From the NCBI GenBank assembly GCA_963839995.1, contig CAWIXH010000021.1, positions 1 through 64,000 on the forward strand: a DNA stretch of 64,000 nt, given 5' to 3'. The notes beneath the pieces are model-generated. The model saw only the letters and a list, made by a program, of their open reading frames with translations, was not told where the DNA came from and did no database searches. Source of the DNA: CAWIUB01 sp963839995. GTDB lineage: Bacteria > Actinomycetota > Actinomycetes > Mycobacteriales > Jatrophihabitantaceae. The translations under genes were made by a program, and so were the position numbers. This document shows positions 50,652 to 58,606 of this stretch, piece by piece; within the stretch, counting starts at the first letter, position 1; every line of letters starts with the position of its first letter.

Positions 50652-51113
50652 GTGCCGAAGACGAGGTGGCTGACCGCCGCCGAGCAACGAGCGTGGCGCG
50701 CCTATCTGGAGGCGACCATGCTGCTGTTCGATGCGCTCGACCGACAGCTGCAGCGCGATGCCGGAATCCCGCACACCTACTACGAGATCCTCGTCCGGCT
50801 CTCCGAGGCCCCCGATCGCCAGTTGCGGATGAGCGTCCTGGCTGATGCCGCCCGGTCCTCGCGCAGCCGGCTGTCGCACGCGGTCGCTCGGCTCGAGGAG
50901 CGCGGCTGGGTCCGGCGGTTCGAATGCGCGACGGACAAGCGTGGCCAGGTCGCCGAGTTGACCGACGCTGGCTTCGCGGCGCTGGCGGCCGCTGCGCCGG
51001 GTCACGTCGCGGCGGTGCGCGCCAACATGATCGGCCTGCTGAGCCCCGAGCAGGTCAGCCAACTGGAACAGATAGCCGGTGCGATGGTGGCGGGTATCGA
51101 GAAGAACGAGTAG
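50652..51113 (+). CDS. MarR-family transcriptional regulator
   Basis: A 153-residue winged-helix regulator: dimer helix LDRQLQRDAGIPHTYYEILV, DNA-binding part LADAARSSRSRLSHAVARLE followed by ERGWVRRFECATDKRGQVAE, and a C-terminal helix LSPEQVSQLEQIAGAM. GTG at 50652. Divergent from the VOC enzyme gene, which it probably represses together with itself. Confidence 0.9.
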   Translation: MPKTRWLTAAEQRAWRAYLEATMLLFDALDRQLQRDAGIPHTYYEILVRLSEAPDRQLRMSVLADAARSSRSRLSHAVARLEERGWVRRFECATDKRGQVAELTDAGFAALAAAAPGHVAAVRANMIGLLSPEQVSQLEQIAGAMVAGIEKNE

Positions 51114-51121
51114 CCGCCCTC

Positions 51122-51763
51122 TTACCAAGTTCGGGTAGCCATCGTGCGCGCGCGGTAGCGGAGCGGAAAGAATCCGCGCACTGGGTGGCCCACGTCGATG
51201 TTGCTCGTGATAGCAGTCCGGCTCATCTCGATCCGCACGTCGTCCGCCGGACCGATGTTGGGGTCGTAGACGCGGATCGTCAGGCTGCCTTCGTCGCACG
51301 AGTAGGCGTAGGCGAGGACGACGTGATTGTGCCGCATCTGGGCCGGGTTGCGGCTGCGGACGGTGACGACGCCGATCGGGCACGGGTGGCCTTCGTCGAT
51401 GACCGTCCTTACCCGCGGCCACTGGGTATGCCATGTCCGCGCCCGCACCGCGTCGTCGGACAGCAGCATCCAGCAGCCGTAGCGAATGACTCCGGTCGGC
51501 AGATTGAATGCGGCGATCAGCCGCCGGACGACATAGCGATAGAGCCGCGATCCGGCTTCGGGCTGCCCCTCGTCCGGCGGGACGGCCCTGCCGGCCTCGA
51601 AGAAATCTCGGGCGGCGAACACCATCCCGCCACACAGCCCGTTGCCCGCGCGTCCAATGCGCCAGCGGCGCAGCACGGTGACAACCGGCTCGTCTGCGAA
51701 GGCATTGCGGAAGTGGAAGCCATTGCGGCTGGGCAGGAAAGCCGTCGCCCGGGCGGGCCACAC
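51122..51763 (-). CDS. Possible papain-like cysteine hydrolase, unknown family
   Basis: A 213-residue soluble protein. Three spaced motifs suggest a cysteine peptidase-type triad: Cys 44 in GNGLCGGMVFAARDFF, His 147 in MRHNHVVLAYAY and Asp 167 in IRVYDPNIGPAD, in the Cys-His-Asp order of papain-fold enzymes. No signal peptide or membrane segment is visible. The GTG at 51763 follows closely on the neighbouring gene's stop. I do not recognise a characterised homologue; the proposed fold rests on the motifs alone. Confidence 0.55.
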   Translation of the reverse strand: MWPARATAFLPSRNGFHFRNAFADEPVVTVLRRWRIGRAGNGLCGGMVFAARDFFEAGRAVPPDEGQPEAGSRLYRYVVRRLIAAFNLPTGVIRYGCWMLLSDDAVRARTWHTQWPRVRTVIDEGHPCPIGVVTVRSRNPAQMRHNHVVLAYAYSCDEGSLTIRVYDPNIGPADDVRIEMSRTAITSNIDVGHPVRGFFPLRYRARTMATRTW

Positions 51764-51782
51764 GGCGGCTACCCCGCTCGGC

Positions 51783-52391
51783 TCACCGTGGGGAGTAGAG
51801 CCAGGGCTGCTTCAGGTCGAAGAATTCCGGCGCCCCGATGGTCAGCTCATTCATCTCGTCCATTTGCGCCTTCAGCTCTGGCGGTGGCTCTTTGCGCTCG
51901 CCCTCGCGGGCGTCCGCCTCGGAGGTGAAGTACATCGCCATGGTGTAGGCGCCGCCCTCGTGTCCGACCGCGACGCTGCCGACAACGTCCGGGCGGAACG
52001 CAGCCCACTTGTCCGCGTCCTGCGCCATGAGCTGTTTGGCGCGGTCTGGGTCGCTCCCGCGGCCCTGCATGACCTGGACGAAGCCGGCGCTGTCTGGATC
52101 GCCGTTCACGTCTACCGTGACGTCGTTGCTGTCGCGGAAGGTGGCCTCGCCGGTGAACAGCTTGGAGGTCTCCGCCCACCACGCGTCCTGCTCGGGCCGA
52201 TCGCTGTTGCGCCGGGCGTCCTCGTCCGACTCGAACCGGGCCAACCCGATGAACCGGCCGTCCTCCGTCACCCCGGCGGTCGAGCCGAGCCAACCCGTGG
52301 CACCGGGTGCCACCTCCTGCACCCACCGGTCGAGCGCGGCGTGCGCCGCCTCCGCGTCTGACACCTGCCCCTGAATCACCTGAACGAACAC
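51783..52391 (-). CDS. Antibiotic biosynthesis monooxygenase-like dimeric alpha/beta barrel protein
   Basis: A 202-residue protein made of two similar halves, each a ferredoxin-like module: VFVQVIQGQVSDAEAAHAAL and, in the second, GFVQVMQGRGSDPDRAKQLM, each followed by RFI-GLARFES or YTMAMYFTSEADA. The internal repeat is characteristic of dimeric alpha/beta barrel proteins of the ABM family. GTG at 52391 with AAGGGGG upstream. Function unknown. Confidence 0.75.
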   Translation of the reverse strand: MFVQVIQGQVSDAEAAHAALDRWVQEVAPGATGWLGSTAGVTEDGRFIGLARFESDEDARRNSDRPEQDAWWAETSKLFTGEATFRDSNDVTVDVNGDPDSAGFVQVMQGRGSDPDRAKQLMAQDADKWAAFRPDVVGSVAVGHEGGAYTMAMYFTSEADAREGERKEPPPELKAQMDEMNELTIGAPEFFDLKQPWLYSPR

Positions 52392-52516
52392 CGTGAGCCC
52401 CCTTCGCCGGATGGTGTTGGCAACATGGCCGTTACCCGGCACGCTACGACTGCGCGGCGTCCGCGTCGATAGCTGCGCCGATCGAGGTGCAGCGTTGAGC
52501 GGTTAGCGTTGTCCGG

Positions 52517-53206
52517 GTGGCAGCGTCTCAGGCAAACACCACCGTGAACGTGGTTCGGGTCTTCACCAACGAGGTCGGCGAGTTCGGCAACTTGCTCGGC
52601 ATCGTCGACGGCTCCGTGGTGCCGCCGGACGAACGGCAGCGGGTAGCAGCAGCGATCGGCTTCTCCGAGACGGTCTTCATCGACGACCCGGTCGCGGGGC
52701 GGGTACAGATATACACGCCGGCGGTGGAGCTGCCGTTCGCCGGACATCCGACGGTTGGTACTGCGTGGTGGCTGCGGCAACAGGGCTACGACGCCGAGCG
52801 GTTGCTCACGCCCGCAGGTTCGCTCGAGGTCACCCGCGACGGCGTGCTCACGTGGATCCGGGCGCACACCGGCTGGACGCCGCAGTTCACCTGGCACGAG
52901 ATGGCCGACGCGACGGCGGTCCTGGCAGCCGACCCGTCGAGCTGGACCAGCGGCCAGCACTACGTGTGGGCCTGGGTCGACGAACCGGCGGGGACCCTGC
53001 GGTCACGGATGTTCGCGCCGACGATGGGGATCGTCGAGGACGAGGCCACGGGTGCGGCGGCGATCGCCTTGACGGCACTCCAACGGCGCGATCTCGATAT
53101 CACCCAAGGCCAGGGGTCACGCATTCACACGAGGTGGGATGGCGACGGGTGGGCCAGGATCGGCGGCCGCGTCGTCGGCGAGCCACCCCGCCGCCTTGCC
53201 GGATGA
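52517..53206 (+). CDS. PhzF-family isomerase/epimerase
   Basis: A 229-residue protein with the PhzF/diaminopimelate epimerase-like fold: VVRVFTNEVGEFGNLLGIV, the catalytic Glu in FSETVFIDD (Glu 51), LPFAGHPTVGTAWWLRQQG and the second-half motif EDEATGAAAIALTAL. It is somewhat shorter than the usual 260-300 residues but keeps both halves. Substrate unknown; no phenazine genes are nearby. GTG start at 52517. Confidence 0.88.
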   Translation: MAASQANTTVNVVRVFTNEVGEFGNLLGIVDGSVVPPDERQRVAAAIGFSETVFIDDPVAGRVQIYTPAVELPFAGHPTVGTAWWLRQQGYDAERLLTPAGSLEVTRDGVLTWIRAHTGWTPQFTWHEMADATAVLAADPSSWTSGQHYVWAWVDEPAGTLRSRMFAPTMGIVEDEATGAAAIALTALQRRDLDITQGQGSRIHTRWDGDGWARIGGRVVGEPPRRLAG

Positions 53207-53302
53207 GCGGCGCGTACGTTACCTCTCGGCGGCGGGGCGGTCGCGCCGCAGGGCCATGTGGTGCCGGCGCAGCCGCGGCGGGCCACACGACGAGGGAGTG
53301 CC

Positions 53303-53899
53303 ATGTTCATCGCAACCGTCGACGAGCAGACGGCTGACAGCGAGGTCAGCGCATGGTTCGAGCAGCAGCGCGCGCTATGGGGATACCTGCCCAACTACGC
53401 GGCTGCGTTCGCCACTAGGCCGGACGTTGCCCGGGCATGGCACGCCCTCAACACCACGATTCGTGGCGGCATGCAGCGCCGACGCTTCGAGATCGCAACC
53501 ATCGCCGCAGCCCGCGCGCTGCGTTCCACCTACTGCACGGCCGCTCATTCGAAATTCCTGCGAGATGTTTGTGATGACGACGCGACGATGCGCGCGATGG
53601 CCGCCGACCCGACCGGCGCGACACTCGACGCGGCCGACCGCGCCGTTATGCAGTTTGCCGCACGCGTGGCCACCGATGCGGCGGCGATCACCCAGGGCGA
53701 CGTCGATCATCTTCGCGAGCACGGCTTGACCGACGCCGACATCGCGGACTTGGTGTTCGCGGCTGCCGCGCGCAGTTTCTTCGCCAAGGTTCTCGATGCG
53801 CTCGGAGTCCAGACGGACGCCCAGCTTGGCGCTTCGTTCGATCCGTCCCTGCGAGAGCAGCTCACTGTCGGTCGCGCTGTCGCCAGCGACGCCGTTTGA
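53303..53899 (+). CDS. AhpD-like/carboxymuconolactone decarboxylase-family protein
   Basis: A 198-residue helical protein. The CMD signature appears as RSTYCTAAHSKFLRDVC: a Cys and His are present, but the CxxC pair of true AhpD peroxidases is not, leaving one redox cysteine in the motif. WGYLPNYAAAFATRPDVARA and ADLVFAAAARSFFAKVLDAL are typical flanks. GAGGGAG five bases before the ATG supports the start. Likely an oxidative-stress or carbon-metabolism accessory protein. Confidence 0.82.
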   Translation: MFIATVDEQTADSEVSAWFEQQRALWGYLPNYAAAFATRPDVARAWHALNTTIRGGMQRRRFEIATIAAARALRSTYCTAAHSKFLRDVCDDDATMRAMAADPTGATLDAADRAVMQFAARVATDAAAITQGDVDHLREHGLTDADIADLVFAAAARSFFAKVLDALGVQTDAQLGASFDPSLREQLTVGRAVASDAV

Positions 53900-53909
53900 C
53901 GGCAAATCC

Positions 53910-54323
53910 TTAACGTCGTTGAGCGGGACTGCTAGCTGGCCACCTTGGCGCGCGGACCAGAGGGGGCTGGCCGAGGACGCTGGCGAGGGCGTCGAGGGCG
54001 CCGGGCACGATCCGGTAGTAGGCCCATTTGCCGCGTTGCTCGCGGGTGAGTAGCCCGGCGTCGACGAGGACTTTCATGTGATGCGACACGGTCGGCTGCG
54101 TCAAGCCCACTGGGTCGGTGAGATCGCAGATGCACGCCTCGCCGCCGCCGTGGGCGGCCACCAGGGACAGTAACCGCAGCCGGGCCGGGTCGGCGACGGC
54201 TTTGAACGCGTGCGCGAGCTGGCCTGCTTCGGCCGCGGACAACGGCGCAGCGGTGAGCGGAGAGCAGCATTCCGCCGCGATGAGGGCCAGACTGCCGGAG
54301 CGGGTTAGTGCGGTGGTGGCCAT
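53910..54323 (-). CDS. arsR: ArsR-family arsenic/metal-responsive repressor
   Basis: A 137-residue winged-helix repressor. The core reads AVADPARLRLLSLVAAHGGG, then EACICDLTDPVGLTQPTVSH and HMKVLVDAGLLTREQRGKWA. Cys residues at AECCSP near the N-terminus and at EACICDL in the recognition-helix region are placed as in As(III)-responding actinobacterial ArsR proteins. It is divergent from arsM, with an operator-like repeat between them, so it should repress arsM and itself until arsenite binds. Confidence 0.9.
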   Translation of the reverse strand: MATTALTRSGSLALIAAECCSPLTAAPLSAAEAGQLAHAFKAVADPARLRLLSLVAAHGGGEACICDLTDPVGLTQPTVSHHMKVLVDAGLLTREQRGKWAYYRIVPGALDALASVLGQPPLVRAPRWPASSPAQRR

Positions 54324-54341
54324 GAATCAAGTCTGCCACAT

Positions 54342-54361
54342 GCATTGACAAATATCGATGC
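54342..54361. promoter_or_regulatory. Candidate ArsR operator
   Basis: GCATTGA-CAAATA-TCGATGC, 7-bp arms with one mismatch, lies in the gap between divergent arsR and arsM. Size and position fit ArsR-SmtB binding sites. Confidence 0.55.
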
Positions 54362-54411
54362 GTGAGGCAGTGTGATCGCATAGACGCCAGTCAATGGAAG
54401 GTGTGATCTGG

Positions 54412-55257
54412 GTGAGCATCACGGAGGACCAGCTGCGGGAGCAGGTCCGGGAACGGTACGCCGCGGCGGCGAGCGCGGTTCGTTGGGGGCAGGGCTGCGG
54501 CTGCGGAGCAAGCTCGGCTGAGCAGGCGTGCTGCGCGCCGGCGGAGTCCGGGTCGTGCTGCTCCAGCGAGTTGGACGAGTCGTTCGGCTCAACCCTCTAC
54601 GACGAGACGGAGCGCGGTGAGCTGCCCGCGGATGCGGTGCTGGCCAGCCTCGGATGCGGCAACCCGGTGGCGGTCGCCGACCTGCACGAGGGCGAGCGCG
54701 TGCTGGACCTGGGGTCCGGCGGAGGCATCGACGTATTGCTGTCCGCCCGCCGAGTCGGCGCGAGCGGATTCGCGTACGGCGTGGACATGACCGACGAAAT
54801 GCTCGCGCTGGCCCGGGCCAACGCAACGAAGGCCGGCGCCCAGAACGTCGAGTTCCGGCGGGGCACAATCGAGGACATTCCGCTGCCCGACGATGCGGTC
54901 GATGTGGTGATCTCTAACTGTGTGATCAACCTGTCCGTCGACAAGCCGGCGGTGCTCGCGGAGATGTTCCGGGTGCTCGCGCCAGGTGGGCGGGTCGGCG
55001 TCTCCGACGTGGTCGCCGAAGACAGCCTCAGCACGGACGATCGGGCCGAACGGGGCAGCTACGCCGGCTGCATCGCGGGCGCGCTGTCCCGGCAGGAGTA
55101 CCTGGACGGGCTCACAGAAGCTGGGTTCGTCGATGCCGCGGTGACCTTTACCCACGAGGCCGCACCCGGCATGCACGCTGCGATCATCCGGGCCACTAAA
55201 CCTGTCACGACTGGCCCGGCCGATGCGTGGGGACACCGAGCTGATCGAGCAGGGTGA
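54412..55257 (+). CDS. arsM: Arsenite methyltransferase
   Basis: A 281-residue SAM-dependent enzyme that converts arsenite to methylated and volatile arsenicals. SAM motif VLDLGSGGGIDVLLSARRVG; the three arsenic-binding cysteines are present as Cys 82 (SLGCGNP), Cys 170 (VISNCVINL) and Cys 220 (YAGCIAGAL). The N-terminus is unusually Cys-rich (GQGCGCGASSAEQACCAPAE). The GTG at 54412 with GGAAGG ten bases upstream is preferred over ATG 54394. Its 3' end overlaps the convergent arsC by 53 bp. Confidence 0.94.
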   Translation: MSITEDQLREQVRERYAAAASAVRWGQGCGCGASSAEQACCAPAESGSCCSSELDESFGSTLYDETERGELPADAVLASLGCGNPVAVADLHEGERVLDLGSGGGIDVLLSARRVGASGFAYGVDMTDEMLALARANATKAGAQNVEFRRGTIEDIPLPDDAVDVVISNCVINLSVDKPAVLAEMFRVLAPGGRVGVSDVVAEDSLSTDDRAERGSYAGCIAGALSRQEYLDGLTEAGFVDAAVTFTHEAAPGMHAAIIRATKPVTTGPADAWGHRADRAG

Positions 55258-55873
55258 GCACTCGTCGTTCGACCTCGTCGCGGATCGGTCGGGTGGCGGC
55301 CACGTCGAGGCCGGCTGGGTCGTCGAGGACCCATTCTTCGTAGCGTTTACCGGGGAAGACGGGGCAGGCGTCGCCGCAGCCCATGGTGATGACGACGTCG
55401 GCGGCCCGGACGACTTCGTCGGTCCAGGGCTTGGGATACTCGCCAGCGATGTCAATACCGCGTTCGGCCATCGCGGCGATGGCGGCGGGGTTGACCTGGT
55501 CGCCGGGTTCCGACCCGCCGGACCAGGCGATCGCGGCGTCGCCGGCGTACCGCTGGAAGAACCCCAACGCCATCTGGGAACGGCCGGCATTGTGCGTGCA
55601 CAGGAAGAGCACGACGGGTTTGCCGTCGTGGTGCAGGCCCTCGACCCGGGCCAGTGCCTGCAGCCGTTGGCGGGCGAAGCGTTCGGCGAGGAGAGGCAGG
55701 AAGTTGGCGACAGTGGCCCGGCCGGCGAACTGGTCGTAGGAGGAGTAGAGGAACCGTTCGATCGTTTCCACCCCGAAGGTGTCGACGAAGTCTCCGCCCA
55801 GCCGGGTGGCAGCGCTCTTGAGGGCGACCTGCTGGTCCAGGGTGATGTCCGGCCGCGGGTAGGTCTGGGTCAT
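55205..55873 (-). CDS. arsC: Arsenate reductase, low-molecular-weight phosphatase type
   Basis: A 222-residue protein with a helical N-terminal domain of about 80 residues (FLYSSYDQFAGRATVANFLP) and a C-terminal low-molecular-weight phosphatase-like domain. The catalytic loop is LFLCTHNAGRSQMA (Cys 92 to Arg 98), with the Asp loop VLDDPAGLD and VITMGCGDACPVFPGKR carrying further cysteines. This two-domain form is seen in actinobacterial arsenate reductases that use mycothiol and mycoredoxin. The 53-bp convergent overlap with arsM is notable. Confidence 0.92.
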   Translation of the reverse strand: MTQTYPRPDITLDQQVALKSAATRLGGDFVDTFGVETIERFLYSSYDQFAGRATVANFLPLLAERFARQRLQALARVEGLHHDGKPVVLFLCTHNAGRSQMALGFFQRYAGDAAIAWSGGSEPGDQVNPAAIAAMAERGIDIAGEYPKPWTDEVVRAADVVITMGCGDACPVFPGKRYEEWVLDDPAGLDVAATRPIRDEVERRVLTLLDQLGVPTHRPGQS

Positions 55874-55888
55874 CTGGGTGCCTCCAAA

Positions 55889-56563
55889 TCAGGATGCGGC
55901 GAGGCGGGGGGCGAAATCGCCGACCCGCCAGGTCAGTTCGGTAACCGCCCGGTCGAAGGCGCTAGTGCTGCCGACCCGGACCGGGTCCGGGACCGACCAG
56001 TGCAGGTCGGCGACGTGGCCGAGCTCTTCGTGAGCGAGGTCGCAAACGGTGATGACCAGATCGCCGCCGGCGTGCACCTCGTCGATACGGCGGGGCCGCA
56101 GTCGACGCAGGGGCAGGTGATGCCGGGCGGCAGCCGCGATTGCGCGAGGGTCAATCCGCGCGGCGGGATGGGTGCCCGCGGAGGCCACCGGAACGGGACT
56201 GGCGCGGCGCCAGAGCGCTGCCGCGAGGTGCGAGCGGGCGGAGTTGGCGGTGCAGACGAACAGCACTCGGTGCGCTGCCCAGACTGTCGCGGGCGTCAGG
56301 GTGTCGAGGGCGCCAGGGACGAGACGCAGGTAGGCCCGCCGGCGGTCACCCTCAGACCGCGTCCGCACGACGATGCCCTCGTGCTCGAACACCTTGAGGT
56401 GGTGGGCCAGCAGGTTGGAGGGCATGGCCAGCATCGCCGACAGCTCGGAAGGGGACGCGTCCCCAACACTGAGGATGTCGACGATCCGCAGTCGGGCCGG
56501 GTCGGCCAGCGCGGCGTGCACCGCGGCACGGCGCTCCAGCTCTGTCGTTCGCTCAGTGACCAT
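55889..56563 (-). CDS. ArsR-ArsC fusion protein
   Basis: A 224-residue fusion. Residues 10-90 are an ArsR-type winged helix (HAALADPARLRIVDILSVGD, LAMPSNLLAHHLKVFEHEGI). Residues 98-224 are a low-molecular-weight phosphatase/arsenate reductase domain with LFVCTANSARSHLAAAL (Cys 104 to Arg 110). So one chain may both sense arsenic and reduce arsenate, or the reductase domain may serve as the sensor. ATG at 56563, 15 bp before arsC on the same strand and divergent from the aquaporin, with an operator-like repeat at 56568-56589. Confidence 0.9.
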   Translation of the reverse strand: MVTERTTELERRAAVHAALADPARLRIVDILSVGDASPSELSAMLAMPSNLLAHHLKVFEHEGIVVRTRSEGDRRRAYLRLVPGALDTLTPATVWAAHRVLFVCTANSARSHLAAALWRRASPVPVASAGTHPAARIDPRAIAAAARHHLPLRRLRPRRIDEVHAGGDLVITVCDLAHEELGHVADLHWSVPDPVRVGSTSAFDRAVTELTWRVGDFAPRLAAS

Positions 56564-56567
56564 TGCC

Positions 56568-56589
56568 TCAATATTGACTGACCTATTGA
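56568..56589. promoter_or_regulatory. Candidate ArsR operator between fusion gene and aquaporin
   Basis: TCAATA-N10-TATTGA, perfect 6-bp arms, in the 45-bp divergent gap. The inner CAATATTG overlaps the left arm. Likely binding site for the ArsR domain encoded next to it. Confidence 0.55.
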
Positions 56590-56608
56590 ATTCCGTCAAG
56601 ATGCCGAG

Positions 56609-57340
56609 GTGATCGCACCGTCCCCGCACCCCCGGGCGCGACCTGCACCGTTGGGCCGGCGGCTGTTCGCCGAGTTCCTGGGCACCGGCCTGCTGGTCGC
56701 GGTGGTCGTCGGCTCGGGCATCGCGGCGCAGCAGCTGTCACCTAGCGACGTCGGCATCCAGCTGATGGAGAACAGCACCGCCACGGCCTTCGGTCTGGCG
56801 GTGTTGATCCTGATGTTGGGGCCGGTATCCGGGGCGCATTTCAACCCGGTTGTTTCGCTGGCGGACTGGTTCCTCGGCCGCCGCGCCGGAGCTGGCCTGA
56901 CGCTGCGCGAGGTGGCGGCCTACAGCCTGGCTCAATGCGTCGGGGGGATCGGTGGGGCGCTGCTGGCCAACGTCATGTTTCAGGTGGGCACGCACTTCTC
57001 GACCAAACACCGCGTGACCAGCGGTCATCTGGTCGGCGAGGTCGTCGCGACGGCCGGCCTGCTCGCGCTGATCTTCGCTCTGGCTCGGACGCACCGCGGA
57101 GCGTTGGTCGCGCCTGCCGTCGGTGCCTACATCGGCGCCGCCTACTGGTTCACCAGCTCCACCTCGTTCGCCAACCCGGCCGTGACCATCGGGCGGATGT
57201 TCTCCGACACGTTCGCCGGGATCGCTCCCAGCTCGACCCCGGCCTTCGTGCTCATGCAGCTGCTCGGGGCCGCTGTCGGGATCGCGATGGTACTCGTCCT
57301 CTATCCCGGCGCCGGGGAGCCGGCACTGAGCGCATACTAG
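56609..57340 (+). CDS. Aquaporin/aquaglyceroporin-family channel
   Basis: A 243-residue MIP channel with six membrane helices and two half-helix loops: GPVSGAHFNPVVSLADW (NPV instead of NPA) and TSFANPAVTIGRMFSDT (NPA). The second loop Arg of the selectivity filter is conserved. In arsenic loci such channels (AqpS type) let arsenite flow out after arsenate reduction, substituting for the ArsB/Acr3 pumps, neither of which is seen here. GTG at 56609 with a weak ribosome site. Confidence 0.9.
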   Translation: MIAPSPHPRARPAPLGRRLFAEFLGTGLLVAVVVGSGIAAQQLSPSDVGIQLMENSTATAFGLAVLILMLGPVSGAHFNPVVSLADWFLGRRAGAGLTLREVAAYSLAQCVGGIGGALLANVMFQVGTHFSTKHRVTSGHLVGEVVATAGLLALIFALARTHRGALVAPAVGAYIGAAYWFTSSTSFANPAVTIGRMFSDTFAGIAPSSTPAFVLMQLLGAAVGIAMVLVLYPGAGEPALSAY

Positions 57341-57601
57341 GGGTGCCTGCCTGCGCGAGACCCCCCGCTCGTCGCGAAACGGCGGTGGCAGGGATACGGT
57401 CCCGAAGGGGCACGGTCTCTGCCGCTCTGGCTGCGGAGCCCTGCCAGCGGTCAGTTCGCCCGCGCTGCCCTGTAGCTGGTCCGGCGGGAGTTCGATCGAC
57501 CCGCCACAGAGGCACAAGGACCCGCCGGCAGCTGCGATATAGGTTCGGAAGTACTTCGCTCACCCCCTGGGCGAATTGCTCCGCAAATCGGTGGAGGTGC
57601 C
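57341..57601 (+). other. Non-coding leader region of mtnA
   Basis: 261 bp without a gene. It holds several short hairpins (for example GGCGGG-N11-CCCGCC at about 57502-57524), repeat copy B3 at 57546-57583 and GGAGG just before the mtnA start. No known riboswitch class could be recognised by eye. Confidence 0.5.
57546..57583. repeat. Palindromic repeat family B, diverged copy 3
   Basis: CGGAAGTA-CTTCGC-TCACCCCCTGG-GCGAATTGCTCCG aligns over its length with copy B1; the 11-mer TCACCCCCTGG is identical and the arms CGGAAGT/GCTCCG are degraded. It lies 18 bp upstream of mtnA. Confidence 0.55.
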
Positions 57602-58606
57602 GTGCGCACCATCGACTGGGCGGACGATCACGTCGTCCTGCTCGATCAGACTCGACTGCCGCGAGAGGAGCGCCAACTGCGAGTCACGACCGTGGACGAG
57701 TTGGTCGACGCGATCAGTCGGCTGGCCGTCCGCGGTGCCCCAGCGTTGGGTGCTGCTGGAGCCGTTGGCGTGCTGCTCGCCGTCCAGCAGGCGGGGCGAT
57801 CGGGCTGGGACGAGGCCACGCTGCGGGCCGCCGTGCAGCGGCTGCGAGCTGCCCGGCCGACGGCAGTGAACCTCGCGCATGGCGTGGATCGCGTGGCGGC
57901 GCGCCTGCCGGAGGGTGCCGCAGCGGTCGAGGACGAGGCATTGCGGGTCCTGGCCGAGGACGGTGAGGTGAACCGGGCGATCGCGGCCTCCGGAGCCCGG
58001 CTGCTTCTCGGGCTGATCAGCACCGACCAGCTTCGGCTCTACACGCATTGCAACGCCGGGGCCCTCGCGACCGTCGAATGGGGGACCGCATTGGGTGTCG
58101 TCCACTCGCTGCAGGCACTGGGTCGGCTGGGTTTGGTGTACGTGGGTGAGACCCGGCCGCTGCTGCAGGGCAGCCGCCTCACGGCCTGGGAGTTGGAGCG
58201 CCTCGGAGCGGACTACCGGATCGTCGTGGATGCGGCGGGCCCCGCGGTCGTCGCGCAAGGGATGGTCGACGCGGTCGTGGTGGGCGCCGATCGGGTGGCC
58301 GCGAACGGCGATGTGGTGAACAAGGTGGGAACGTTCCCGCTGGCGCTGGCCGCGGCCCGCGTGGGCGCGCCGTTCGTGGTGGCTGCGCCGGAGTCCACGC
58401 TCGACGCCGGGACCCCGAGCGGGGATGCCGTGACGATCGAGCTCAGGTCGCAGGACGAGGTGCTCAGCGTCGGCGACGTGCGGATTGCTCCGGATGGCGC
58501 GCGGGGCTTCAATCCGGCCTTCGATATCACTCCGGCAGAGCTCGTCACTGCGCTGGTGACCGAACGGAGGGTGATACGGCCCGCTGCCGGGGAGCGTCCA
58601 GCATGA
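57602..58606 (+). CDS. mtnA: Methylthioribose-1-phosphate isomerase
   Basis: A 334-residue aldose-ketose isomerase of the eIF2B-like family that opens 5-methylthioribose 1-phosphate to the ribulose form. Motifs: RLAVRGAPALGAAGAVGVLL, PTAVNLAHGVDRV, catalytic Cys 150 in YTHCNAGALATVEWGTALGV, and catalytic Asp 230 in VVVGADRVAANGDVVNKVGT. GTG at 57602 with GGAGG upstream. Overlaps the aldolase gene as ATGA. The remaining methionine-salvage genes are not in the window. Confidence 0.93.
   Translation: MRTIDWADDHVVLLDQTRLPREERQLRVTTVDELVDAISRLAVRGAPALGAAGAVGVLLAVQQAGRSGWDEATLRAAVQRLRAARPTAVNLAHGVDRVAARLPEGAAAVEDEALRVLAEDGEVNRAIAASGARLLLGLISTDQLRLYTHCNAGALATVEWGTALGVVHSLQALGRLGLVYVGETRPLLQGSRLTAWELERLGADYRIVVDAAGPAVVAQGMVDAVVVGADRVAANGDVVNKVGTFPLALAAARVGAPFVVAAPESTLDAGTPSGDAVTIELRSQDEVLSVGDVRIAPDGARGFNPAFDITPAELVTALVTERRVIRPAAGERPA

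Noticed and set aside
52517..53206. Phenazine biosynthesis cluster suggested by a PhzF-like gene
   Set aside because: No other phenazine genes are near; PhzF-fold proteins are widespread with unrelated roles.
57341..57601. SAM-type riboswitch in the mtnA leader
   Set aside because: Hairpins exist, but none of the conserved SAM-I, SAM-II or SAM-IV core motifs could be matched; part of the region is repeat copy B3.
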